Of a stretch of DNA of 64,000 nucleotides, positions 54,101 to 64,000 are shown piece after piece (positions within the stretch are counted from its first letter, which is position 1; the number at the start of each line of letters is the position of its first letter). The notes under the pieces are model-generated. The model worked only from the letters and a program-made list of their open reading frames with translations. It was not told the origin of the DNA and made no database searches. Source of the stretch: Todiramphus chloris collaris (lineage: Eukaryota > Chordata > Aves > Coraciiformes > Alcedinidae); NCBI GenBank assembly GCA_025345505.1, contig JANVCC010000011.1:10824184-10888183 (forward strand), written 5' to 3'. The translations under genes were made by a program, and so were the position numbers.

Positions 54101-57100
54101 AAACCAAAACTAAATACAAATTATTTTGGGTTATTTCAAAATTCTTAAGAGGTGCGAGGAACTAAACTAAAATGAAAAGGCTAAGCATTACAAACAAAAC
54201 CCTCTAACACTCCTGACAAGTTAACAAACATTGCAGGAAGTTTCAGTTACTAGGCTGGGTCAAGCAAGTACTACTGGCTGGGAATAAATTGTGAGGGGTT
54301 TTTTTCTCCTTCTTTTCCTGAATAACTGTAATTTTTAGTGACACTGATTGACACAGATACAAGTGGTGGATTTTAACTATTTAGAAATGTAGTGTCATAA
54401 TGACATACAAAGGAAACTTAAGCATATATACAGTGCAAATAATGTAGCCTTAAATGCATTAGAGATTAGATATATAATGATGTTTACTGGAAATCCTTTT
54501 TAACAGAAGATACAGTACAGTCCTTCATTTTAAACAGTTAAGAAGACGAAGGCAATTTACCTCTACCATGCTCAACAGCTTTTTCTAATTTGGGCACAGC
54601 TTTGGCATACAGATCCTAAAAAAAAATACAGTAAAATAAAATAAAACAACAGTAAGTAGATACCAAGTAAGTAAATATGATGGCAACTGACCTAACACAG
54701 AATAAGAAAAGAAAAAAGCACTGAAAAAAGCACTGTGTCCCTAAAATAACTTCTTTTTATCCCCACTTCCACCCCTGGCGTACAAGGCTAGGCTTGCTCG
54801 TTATGACGTTTGGCATAACATACAACTTTTTCTCCAAGTAGTCATTGGACACAGATGAAATATAAAACTTCAAAACACAGAAGTCAACTTCGGTATTTCA
54901 CTGAGTTCCTGATCAGGGAGCTGAAACTTGGGATTATCTCGGGTTTCTCAGTGTTCATAGGTATCACAAAAAAACTTGAGCTGATGCAAAGAAAGGAAGT
55001 ACAACACTGTAATAAACTCCTTCCTAGCACTTCAGAGGGGTACATGACTCATTTTGCAAGGTGATAAATTCTACTTTCCAAGACACTACCTCAGGCTAAA
55101 AAACCTGCAGTTTTGAAGTGACTTGGAAAATGAGATGTCCATAGAATGTCCAAAGTAAATCATCCAAGAGCACTGCATCAACCTCATAACTAGTTCCAGA
55201 CTTTTTTCCTCAGACTGAAAATATGCAGGAAATAAATTAATTCACACTGCCTTTTATCAAAGGGGGGGGGGGGGGGGGGAATATCTCAGTAAGAGCAACC
55301 CTGATAATTGTTATTATGCCAAGAATCCTTTGGAGACACGGTGTAAGGCTGTCTGACAATGAGGGAACAAATTCATGAACATGTATGCTCAAAGCTAAAG
55401 CAGAGAATGGAGTCACAATACCACTTGAGCTGTATCTGTGCAGAAGTGAAAGCATTTGTTTAGGACACTGCATGGGGGATAATCTCTTCAGAACTTTCAT
55501 TTCCTCATTGTGAAGAGTGACTTAAAGAAAACACCAAAACCAAACTGTTAACATGTGACACACAACATAATTCCAAATGGATGTTGGTCTCTTTCAAGCA
55601 AATGAAAAAACACCATGCTCTAAAGACCCCAGAGACTACATCTCATCTTCTGTTACAACTCATACACAACTGGGCTCACTTCTCCATCTGTGTTTTGAAC
55701 TGACTTTCCACTACAGCTAGGCAAGCAATTTTGAAAAAGTAAAATCGATAGGTAAACATAACCAATTTAATTATCATCCTGGGTTATGTTTTTAATTTTA
55801 AAGACAGCTTAGACACATTTACAATGTTATTTTCCTCAACATTGCAGGGAGTGGGGATGGTATAAAACCAAAACTATCTCTGACTATGGTTAAGCAAGCA
55901 AGATGACTCCACACACAAAGTCTGCATGCCCACTTCATAAAATGAGTCAGTAAACCACTGCCAGGAAATGGCTGCTGTGTGCGAGCAGGAGAGCACGTTA
56001 TGTAAATGATCACCAAAAAATAAAGCAAATAAGACGACAATAGGCCAGTGAGACATAAATCACCATTCAAGGCTTACCTAAAATCAATTCAACTCAGCAA
56101 CTAACCTTGGCTTCAATTTAATTCCCAGTTACAGTTACCACAGGTAACCAAACAGAACCCATGTGTTCAGGAGGTCAGGGTTCTAACTATGTTGTGGAAA
56201 ATCCCCCTTCTCCTTCAAAACTGAAGTCAGTACTCCTGCTCCTTTAGAACCACACCACTAGACTGAGTAACCCTGAGTATGCTGAAAAAAAATGTTTCAC
56301 TATTTTTAAAGGTTAGTGCCATAAAACAGAATTTCTAGGCAGAAAGAACACCCTGATCTGAAGAGATTAGCCACTACAGTGGCCTGTGATCTTCTCTCTT
56401 CCAGAGAGCTGCTCCTTCCCTCAGCTTTGCAGAAAATAAATCAGCATTTGCTGAACTGAAAAGTTGTGTTTTGTCACCGTTGCAGTGAGGACAACAGTAC
56501 TGCTGTTCCAAAACACACTGCTTGATAATGTAAGGCCTCCTTGAGCGTGGAAAAGGCAAATTTTATCATTCTCCTGTATTCCTTGGTCACAGGATGGTAC
56601 CAAATTCAGATATTTTTAAGTTTAAGTTTATTTCAGATAACAATTCTAAGCTTTAGTTAATTTTCTCTTAATTCTTTTGGAAAGATAGAAAATGCAAGTG
56701 AAAAAAAAAAAAATTCAGAGGCGTAGTTCATCAAATTAGTAGAAAGAAACAACTGGTTTTGTATGAGGAGGGGCCAAGTATGACCTGAACTGTGGAAAAT
56801 TTTAAGTAATGCAGCACTTGGGAAAATGGTTGTACAGCTATCAACTTTCACTTTGGTGCTATCTATTAATTCTGTCTCTATTAAAAAAAAAAAGATGATG
56901 AAAAAAATCCCAGCCCAAGCCTTATCATTGAAACAGATGTTATATAAAACCATTATACCTGACACCAGGCTGTATATGGCTCCATAACATGCCGTAAATG
57001 AGAAACCCCCTCTTCCAGTTGGGTTTGTGGATTCTCCACATATTTAGTCTCACGAGCTGGAGAGGAGTAGAGTGACAGCTGTGAATATTAGCAAACAAGA

Positions 57101-60100
57101 GGTTAAAACCAAAGGTGTAATTGTGTAAGCAGGTCTTCAGGGCGCAAACAGTTTAACCAGAGAACACCTAACACTGCTTACTACATAAACAATGCAGAAT
57201 AAAAATTCAGGCACAGCTGTGAGGCAACCATTATGAGCAAAGTTTAATTATATACTATAATGAAGATGACTTCTAATTGCTATGCAATTCATCCATAGCT
57301 GCTATATGATCCAAGTCACAGGTTATAAATTAATATTAAACTAGTTTAATAAGAACACAAAACATAATTGTGAAAAAATGTTTCTGGTTTTAATCAGCAC
57401 TTCTGGTTCCCAGTTAACATACTCAATGTACTAGAACTCTGAAATCACAATCCATCATTTTCTATATTTGCAAAAGCCACCATTACAGAGTCTAAGTAGC
57501 CTCCAACAAAGGTAACATCCAATACAAATTTGTCTGTTACTGAGCAGGAAAATGGTAGGACATCCCAGTGTTGCAGTCATTAACCACATCAGCAACTGAC
57601 ACCATTAACAGCACCACAGGGCTGAACCAATAGGAACTGTAACATCCACCTGAAAAGCAATGGGCATCTTCAACTATATTTAAGGTTTAGCATCACAAGG
57701 TATTTATTACACTTACCTAAATGTAATTCAAATTCTGTTCTACTGGGGGGGGGGGGGGGAGACCTAAGTCTATACTGTTGAAGATGAACAGTAAAGTTTA
57801 GCTCAAACCAACACCTGTCAGAATTCCTAGCAGTTTCTATACTACACTGATGTTTAGTATAAAGAACTTATATTTTATACTTCATTTCAGAGTTTATTAT
57901 AAACTGATGCTCGTATATATTGTTGCACCGAAGTGTAGCTAGCTGGAAAACAATGGTATCTCTATCAGTAAAAAAGCCACTAACAGTAACAAAATATATA
58001 ATGACATAGAATTTGACAAATAATTTGATAACTTGTTCAGCCTAATACTTTGAAAGACAAGTACTTTAAGCCTCATTTCCCTAGGAAATCCAGTCACCTC
58101 TGGCAATCATAGTCACAATCAGTTTAACTTCGATCCTGTTAGACAACCTAACAGCCTTGTCTGGCACAAGGACAGAAGTCTGATAGATAAGGAAATTCCC
58201 ATGCATTTTAAGAAACTAGACAGCTGACAGACTAGAGATCCAAACTAATGTACTCCATGAATGGTGAGAAAGGCAGCCAAAACTTTGCTGAAGCTGATGG
58301 CACATACGTGCCAATTACTCAGCACGTATGTGACTCCAAACTGCTGCCTCATTACTGACTCATGCCAGTGGTGGTGTAGGGCACACGATGGCCTAAACTA
58401 AGGTTACTTCACTGGGGTGAAGCCAAGAGACTGCTTCAATTATTGATCCTCTCAGATTATGCAAGTGAACTGCTCACGCAGACACATCCAAAAAACCTAA
58501 GTATACACAAAAACAAGCTTCTTTTGTTCCGCTGCTCATATTAAAAATATTCAGCTTGGGCTGAAGTACTAAACATTTTCAACCTCTCATGGATACAAGG
58601 TTGTATCTAGTAATGAACTGCACTGTTGGGCTTTTTAATGTTGGAGACTGTTAAAAGCCTATGCAGAAATGCTGGTGAGTCTACAGTTTGACAGGATGTT
58701 TTAAAGCTCTGCTTGTGATATAATCAAGCCATTTGTAAGATCTTAGAGAATCAATAAAGTAATAGGTTTTTATTATCACTACTTTGTTGTTGCTTAAGTC
58801 TGAATGCTGTAAAGAAAGGAAAACAGATAAAAGCTCTGTAAGCTACTGCCCTGGATTCAAAGCATGGACAGACAACGTAAAAGGAGAATATTTTTAGAAA
58901 AAAAAAAGTTTTGATTTGTTGTTTTACTGGGGAACATAAATGAAATTTTATTAGAATCTGTCACCAGTACTTGTAATAAAAAATACATGGTGTTATCTGG
59001 ATAAAAAGCAAAGAAAATATTCTTGTGGATTTGAAATATGACCAGAAATAAATCTACAAACATCAGAAGGTAATTTCTGAACGAAAAACAGAAGCCTTTA
59101 ATGTAGGAAAAAGATCTTAAACACAAGCAAGCCTGGCACACGTTATCAAGGGGAAAGCATCAAATGCAACCCTTGGGTAAAAGAAGCAAAGCTGTATCAA
59201 CATCTCTGAAAACTGAGAAGCAAGGTTAAAGGTAAGAACACAAAAGGTGAAGAGATGCACCTAAATGGTTTCAGGCATCAAAGCCTAGTATCTTTCAGAA
59301 TTCTGTATATATTTTCATATGGACAGAGGAGCACTAGGGTTCTTTCAGGCATCAAAACAGTGTCTTTTAGAATTCTGCAGGTATTTCCATATAGATAGAA
59401 GAGGAACGGGGCTCTAACCATACTTACCTCCTCGATTTTCAGCAACTCCTTTTTGGAAGTCTCCTTCTCTGAAGAGGCAGCATAAACCTGGATAGCAAGC
59501 AAGCTCAGGCTAACAGGGGTGGCCCCCTGCCGAATTACCTAGAATCGTTATAAAAAGACACGTAAATCAGTAAATTCAAACCAAACGGTGACATGTTTGA
59601 ACACATCCATGTAGACAATGTCCCTGTACATGGCAATAAGTGGTACATTAAGATGCGTGGAAGTTATGAGAAAGGAGATCAGTGGTACACAATCTAATGC
59701 TCTCAGGAACTCAAATGATAACATCTAAATTATTCAGAGGGTAATTGGCAGTGCCTAAGGCTAAAGGAGATGGTAGATATAAATGCTAATCTCATCCTTT
59801 TTAATCTCAAAAAAGGATCTTGTTTTCTCTCACTTGAAATGTAACTTTCATTAATTTTCCTCAGTATAGGTAGTAACAAAATTACATTAATATTTCAAGC
59901 AACTTTTTGAATGTCTATTACAACTCCATTTTTCCATAGTTAGTTCCAAGAAGTTCAGAGTTTTTTTACTAGTTACTGTCTGCATCTAAATTTAGGAAAA
60001 AAAAATGAGACCTGCAGTTGAAAGTATCAGAACATAATCACTGCTTTCTGAGAATTCTAGGGATGTCTCCTCTGTGAGAACCACCAATTACAGTGCATCA

Positions 60101-63100
60101 CAACAGACACTGGGCTGGTTTTGAATACTTCAGATTCAATCCAGTCACACAACACAACCACCCTGAGTAAGGCGGATGTAACTCTTCCTATAGTCAGGAC
60201 CTACAGTAAATTGCATTTCTTACCAGGAGACGCTGCTTTAACTTAAAACCCGGAAGATGAAAATCTTAGCTGTGTACCGAATCAAGAACGCACAGAAAGC
60301 ATTTTGCAACAAATGCACATCCTTATTAACAGTGACATTTAATTCAAGAAAGGCCCAAAAGGGAAAACTTTCAACACCTCGTATTCACGCTGCTGCTCAG
60401 ATAAACATGCGCAGAGTTACAACAGCCTGCGTTTTGTTGCATCAGGTTACAGCGCGAGTAGATCTAACAGCCTGAGGCCACCAAACCAGAGAGGTCTGGC
60501 TCCGTTCTCAGCACCGGTTCCCAGAAGTCCTGCTGCTCACCTTGTCCTAGTTTTGGTGGTCGGACGCTTCCACCGCGAGGCAATTCACCTCGCCACAACT
60601 TGGCAAAACATTAATCCTGAAAAAGAAGCGGAGAGCTTTGTGCTGGCTTAGTACGTTGAACTCATCCACGAAACAGCCTGACAAGCACCAGAGGGACTGT
60701 GTGGCCAGGGAAGAGGGGATGAAAAAAGAGAAGGCAGCAAGCCCTCTTCCTTTTCAGAAATAGTAAGGGTACATTACATCGACCTAGCTGCTTGTGAAAC
60801 TGAAGCCCTGGTCAAACCAATACATCCTTCATGCGGTCAGGATGATAAATGACCTAGCCACAGGGCAATTACTCTGAAACTTTGTTTCTGCCCATTGCAG
60901 AACTGTTAGCAAACAGCTTTGAAATTATCCAGACTACATGCTTATTGTGAACAGATCTGCAGTTGCAGCTTAAAATCTCTTCCACTGCTTTGCAGGTGGA
61001 ATATTTATTAAATGTAATCAAGAGACTCCTGCAACTCTAAATGTTGACTATATAGTCGCCGAACTTCCTGAAAATGTTCATTTACCTGTAGAGAAACAGC
61101 ACACAAGAACTAGGTCACAGGATTGCTTTTCAGAAAGACATTAGGGATCTGATGGATCAAAAGGTACGGAAAAACTTGCTTAAAATGGAAGTTTTTCCTT
61201 AATTGAATTTATGGACTCATTATTACAGCACTATAATGAAACACCACAATGACTGGATCAGCTGTTTCACAGCCAAGGAAAGAAATGAATAATCTTTTAA
61301 TAGTGTTCGCTTAAACAAAGACTTTTCACATACTTTCATCAGCCAAGACAAAAACATGAACACCACTAACCATGAGTAGCTGTCGAATCTATTTCCTCAA
61401 TCTTTCCTCTTTTCACTGCAAAACTGTTCTGTCACTGAAAAGGCAAAAATCTACACGCATTTTCATTCTGAAAAATATTTTCAAACAGTGCCGCCAGCAG
61501 AAATAGTAAATCCAAATGCTTTAAATATTTTGAGATTTTGATATAAAGACGCCAGTAGCGGAGCATTAAGAATGGAAGCACCTTGGTTTCACAGTTATCA
61601 GTGATCACTGAACTGCCCAGACCAAAAATGTAAACTCTTCATATTATCAAAACACTGAAGTGCAGACCTCTTCCAAAGGTTTCCTATTTACATTTTAAAC
61701 AAAATCAAATTAAGTACTCAAAGTGAAAGGTGAATCTCTCCTTAAGCGTGCAGCCCAAGGTGCGCTGCAGAGGTCTGAGGTCCTCTACATTGGCTAACTT
61801 CATGGGATGGATACAACCCGTACTAAAGTACCATATGTAGGCACACACTAAGAGGTTTATTCAGTAGTATGAAAGAATAACCATTCTACTTTTTGTTTTC
61901 AAAATGCACTTTGGGACCTCATTTCCTAATTCCGTATTAAATAATACTCCATACTAAACCAACTGGTTTAGTAAAAAAATGCTGGTTGGGTTGTGCCTTT
62001 GGGCTGCCTGACTTACAGCTATTCAGTTGCATACCAAAAGAGTAGATCTGACATTCTTTTCTCTAGGCAATGCTCTGCACTTACTACAAGTACAAAAAGA
62101 TATGAAGTTTATTCCTTTCTCTAGCTGAAGAATTCAACTTTATCTCTAGACACAAGATCACCCATAAGCAAATTCTACCTGAAAGTTGGAAGGAAAAACA
62201 TTATTATGTTTCATCTTCTATCGCCTTGTTTTACCGTGTTTCTCAAAGTTCTTAATTCTTAACTAAAAAAATGTCTGTGCGAATAAATCCCATACTAGTT
62301 CTCAATAGAAAAGGAGGAATAAGGAGCTAAGGATGAACGAGAACTTTTGTCATTTTTTCCTCTTTAGTTTCTCAGTTCACTTGTTACTGTTATTGTCACT
62401 CTGTCAAAATTGGAAAGGACAAACAAAAGGGTAAAAAAAAAAATCTTAACTGTACTTTTGTGAAGCCTGTTATTTGTCCTAGTATATGAAGCTGCTTCAT
62501 TTTTCTTTCCTTTTTTCCTTTCGTACTCCCATCTCCTACCCCAACTTAAAAAACCAAACCCACAAAACACAAACTCTTTCATTACTGCTGTTCTCTAAAG
62601 CACAGATATCAAGGACAAGAAACCACCTTCCCATTTTGCTTTTAGAGGCAAAAAAATTTGGTCGGCCTGACCCAGTGAAATCTGCCTGAGCTCAGCGGTT
62701 GTACACAAGTAGTAATGTTATGCACGGTACATAAACCTGCAGGCTCACATGTAACCCGTTCAGTAACAATTCAGTATCGCTTATGTAATTCTCAAAGATT
62801 CTGAGATAAAAATCCTTACACTAGAATTCCACCAACTGCCCCAACATTCAAGTAGAAAGAAAAAGGAAATAATAATAATAATGAAGTTGCAAAAAAAAGT
62901 ACAGCAAGCACAGGCCGCTCAGAGTATGAATACATAGATGTATTACTGATATCTGACAAAAAAAGGTACAGAGAACAAATTTTAGAAATCAAGTGATTTA
63001 GAAGTTCAAGAACCGAGGGTCATCATTTTAAAAAGTCCTGCTTCTTAAGAAGTGATGACAACAGTTTGATCAAAACATACAACTTGCTTTTAGCCTGAAG

Positions 63101-63858
63101 GGATCTGGGGCTTTTCTTATCGGAGGCAAAGACCTTAAGAGAGGTTTCTCTAACTTAAGCCCAGATCATGCATTTTCACCCTGGTCCGTGCTGCTGCGTC
63201 CGAGATTTAAACGAGGAATATGGTGTTTGCGTGTTTCTTTTTGGGCAACGCAGCCAGGGCGCGCAATTTTGAGCGATTAAGAAGCGAGATTATGCAGCTG
63301 CAACAAGAGTGAAACAGCCTGAGAGAGGCAGAGACAAAACCCCCTGGTACAGCTGCCACCGGGTGATACAGACTTCAGAACAGCCCGAGCTGGAAGGTGA
63401 CACAGCCACCCGCTGCTAACAACGCCAGGGGCTTCGCCACTGCCAGCCGAGTCACAAAAACCTGCTTTGAAACGGGAACCGGGAGAGCGGGCCCCGCCTC
63501 GGGACGGAGCCCCCGCCCGCAGAGCGCCTCATGCGCCGGGCGCCTCCGGCCGCGCTCCCGGGCCGCCCCCTGCTGGCCTCACCCCGCCGCACACCGGCGC
63601 CCCCAGAGCGGCACCGCAGCCTCCCGCTCGCCTCCGCGGGAACCGGCTCGTCCCGCCCCAACGCCCCGGGCCGTGGGGTCGGCGGCGAGGCCTGAAGGAA
63701 AGGGGCCGCCGCCTGCCTCCGCCCGCTCCCCACAGGGCAGGGAGGGACGGGGCCGTGCGGCGGGGGCGCCCCGGTGAAGGGCGCGGGACTGCGGAGAGAA
63801 GCGCGGGGAACGGCAACGGCCGCGCGCGGAGGGCAGCGCTTCACCTCACCTTGAACAT
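35975..63858 (-). CDS. APOO: APOO (MIC26), MICOS complex subunit / apolipoprotein O
   Basis: MIC26 is an inner-membrane subunit of the mitochondrial MICOS complex that shapes cristae junctions. Constant coding exons on the minus strand are 63850-63858, 59428-59538, 56959-57078, 54561-54615, 53415-53510, 50649-50740 and 46272-46379. They give 197 residues with all phases consistent. The start MFKVIRQ matches human MFKVIQR. Other matches are [51 protein letters not shown] and [17 protein letters not shown]. Two Gly-rich hydrophobic segments, residues about 115-129 and 137-160, are the expected membrane spans. The last exon is either 36127-35975 (total 247 residues) or the optional exon 39245-39177 (219 residues); human has 198. 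Identity is firm; the C-terminus is not. Confidence 0.95.
36128..39149 (-). other. APOO intron 8
   Basis: Bounded by the donor of exon 8 (GTAAAG) and the strong acceptor of the terminal exon. No CR1 or other known element was recognised. Short open frames at 38.4-38.8 kb have no features. Confidence 0.5.
39150..39245 (-). CDS. APOO: APOO optional exon 8 with stop codon
   Basis: Acceptor TTTTTCTCTCATCAAG, 96 nt, donor CAG|GTAAAG. In the frame from exon 7 it reads [19 protein letters not shown], then AQK and TAG at 39177-39179. The stop is 27 nt before the donor, too close to the junction to be expected to trigger decay. It is either the main C-terminus or a cassette exon that switches it. Confidence 0.55.
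39246..46271 (-). other. APOO intron 7
   Basis: About 7 kb, containing one old CR1 fragment (39790-40208), a run of A at 41349-41371 and a run of 11 C at 44334-44344. The 45.1-45.5 kb stretch looks repeat-like but I could not assign it to a family. No further exon was recognised. Confidence 0.55.
39790..40208 (+). mobile_element. old CR1 LINE 3' fragment
   Basis: Recognisable CR1 landmarks are AGGCTGAGAAATGTGGGGCT, GTTCAGCCTGGAGAAG and GCGCTGGAACAGGTTATCCAGA, ending in a CAGCCTCAATTATTCTT tail. It is strongly diverged with no open reverse transcriptase frame, so older than the copies near SAT1. It lies antisense inside APOO intron 7. Confidence 0.8.
46272..46379 (-). CDS. APOO: APOO coding exon 7
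   Basis: Acceptor GTCTCAAAG, 36 codons from [19 protein letters not shown] to the Lys-rich [12 protein letters not shown], donor GTAAGA, phase 0 at the end. It aligns with human [20 protein letters not shown]. Confidence 0.94.
46380..50648 (-). other. APOO intron 6
   Basis: About 4.3 kb, AT-rich, with a CR1 copy right beside its donor (50432-50637). It also has a C-rich run near 49353-49367. Nothing else was recognised. Confidence 0.55.
50432..50637 (+). mobile_element. short CR1 LINE 3' end beside an APOO splice donor
   Basis: About 200 bp: CCACAGGAACATAAGAAAGA onset, GAGCCCTGGAACAGGCTGCC, GGACTAGATGATCTTTCGAG and the tail CATTCTGTGATTCTGTG. It is antisense to APOO. The tail ends about 12 nt from the exon 6 donor at 50648-50647. 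Confidence 0.92.
50649..50740 (-). CDS. APOO: APOO coding exon 6
   Basis: Acceptor GATACAG, 92 nt encoding [20 protein letters not shown] and onward to IAIAK, donor GTCAGT. This is the second membrane segment. A CR1 copy ends about 12 nt beyond the donor. Confidence 0.95.
50741..53414 (-). other. APOO intron 5
   Basis: AT-rich, 2.7 kb, with several poly(A) runs. No recognisable mobile element or exon. Confidence 0.5.
53415..53510 (-). CDS. APOO: APOO coding exon 5
   Basis: Acceptor CTTTTCAG, 96 nt encoding [20 protein letters not shown] and onward through the first membrane segment to LFLAR and a split Gly, donor GTAAGT. This is the best conserved part of the protein. Confidence 0.96.
53511..54560 (-). 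other. APOO intron 4
   Basis: About 1.05 kb. A minus-strand open frame at 53633-53860 was considered as an extra exon and rejected, because exons 4 and 5 already join in phase and match human. Confidence 0.5.
54561..54615 (-). CDS. APOO: APOO coding exon 4
   Basis: Acceptor TTTTTTTTAG, 55 nt encoding [18 protein letters not shown] plus the first base of a Glu codon, donor GTAAAT. It aligns with human ETYSQTKPKMQSLVQWGL and is diverged but the same length. Confidence 0.93.
54616..56958 (-). other. APOO intron 3
   Basis: About 2.3 kb, with a run of 18 G on the plus strand at 55262-55279. Nothing else was recognised. Confidence 0.5.
56959..57078 (-). CDS. APOO: APOO coding exon 3
   Basis: Acceptor ATTCACAG, 40 codons from [15 protein letters not shown] to EPYTAWCQ, donor GTATAA. 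Human has RHYCEPYTTWCQ; the first Cys is replaced here (RHVM) and the second is kept. Confidence 0.95.
57079..59427 (-). other. APOO intron 2
   Basis: About 2.3 kb, with a run of 15 G at 57745-57759 and the 74-bp tandem duplication next to exon 2. Nothing else was recognised. Confidence 0.5.
59269..59414. repeat. 74-bp tandem duplication next to APOO exon 2
   Basis: Copy 1 starts at 59269 and copy 2 at 59343, both with TTTCAGGCATCAAA. They share TTTCAGAATTCTG / TTTTAGAATTCTG and TTTTCATATGGACAGA / TTTCCATATAGATAGA further in. Copies are about 74 and 72 bp and moderately diverged. Confidence 0.85.
59428..59538 (-). CDS. APOO: APOO coding exon 2
   Basis: Acceptor GATTCTAG, 37 codons from [20 protein letters not shown] to LLKIEE, donor GTAAGT. 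It holds the hydrophobic N-terminal targeting segment. A 74-bp tandem duplication lies immediately downstream of its donor. Confidence 0.95.
59539..63849 (-). other. APOO intron 1
   Basis: About 4.3 kb, AT-rich until the CpG island begins near 63.4 kb. No mobile element recognised. Confidence 0.5.
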
Positions 63859-64000
63859 GGCGGCGCCGAGCGGGCGGGAAGCACCGGGCGCGTCGCCGCG
63901 TTCTGACGTCACAAAGAGCAGCCCGCTGGGGTAGGGGAGGAACCGCTTGAACCAGAGCCCGCGGCCGGCGCGGCCCCGCCCACCGGCGCCGCGGTAACCT
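63440..64000. promoter_or_regulatory. CpG island promoter of APOO
   Basis: GC-rich, CpG-dense block reaching the window edge and containing the APOO start codon. TGACGTCA, a perfect palindromic CRE/ATF site, lies at 63904-63911, about 46 bp upstream of the ATG. AACATGGCGGC at 63854-63864 overlaps the start codon and is one base from the YY1 consensus AAGATGGCGGC. No TATA box is seen. Open frames of 95-155 codons here are compositional. Confidence 0.7.
63850..63858 (-). CDS. APOO: APOO coding exon 1 (MFK)
   Basis: ATG TTC AAG followed by donor GTGAGG, phase 0, start context GCCGCCATGT. It lies in the right-edge CpG island. Confidence 0.93.

Overview
The window is nuclear DNA from a bird, most likely not a fowl. 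Two observations point there. Most recognisable repeats are 5'-truncated CR1 LINEs ending in the avian CR1 tail (ATTCTATG-type repeats), and a solo LTR opens with the TGTCCTGGTTTC start typical of avian endogenous retroviruses. The three protein genes are intron-bearing vertebrate genes in the order ACOT9(-), SAT1(+), APOO(-), the order and orientation I know from human Xp22.11. No prokaryotic-style operons, CRISPR arrays or rRNA/tRNA genes were seen.

Layout. 1-4.44 kb is the 5' end of ACOT9 on the minus strand: the first coding exon in a CpG island, exon 2, then intron 2 running off the left edge. 4.9-12.1 kb is intergenic and holds a tail-to-tail pair of CR1 copies and a solo LTR. 12.1-15.7 kb is the complete SAT1 gene on the plus strand, with six coding exons, a TATA box, two CCAAT boxes, upstream ORFs and poly(A) signals, all read directly and together encoding 171 residues. 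15.7-35.8 kb is intergenic, with four CR1 or CR1-derived stretches, a 0.5-kb AC-rich microsatellite and one orphan exon-like segment. 35.8-63.9 kb is the whole APOO (MIC26) gene on the minus strand, with seven constant coding exons, two candidate C-terminal exons and a CpG-island promoter at the right edge.

The most interesting signals lie inside the genes. SAT1 intron 3 carries an exon-like 108-nt segment with excellent splice sites and an in-frame TAG four codons in. It sits where mammalian SAT1 has its polyamine-regulated poison exon. The SAT1 leader has a short uORF and a second uORF that overlaps the main start codon out of frame. APOO appears able to make two different C-termini through an optional stop-containing exon at 39.2 kb and a terminal exon with a poly(A) signal at 35.8-36.1 kb. 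A CR1 copy ends about a dozen bases from an APOO splice donor.

Functionally, SAT1 is the cytosolic polyamine acetyltransferase. ACOT9 and APOO are mitochondrial (acyl-CoA thioesterase and MICOS subunit). The three are linked by conserved neighbourhood, not by a shared pathway. All gene models come from reading splice sites and translations by eye; no alignment or expression data were available.
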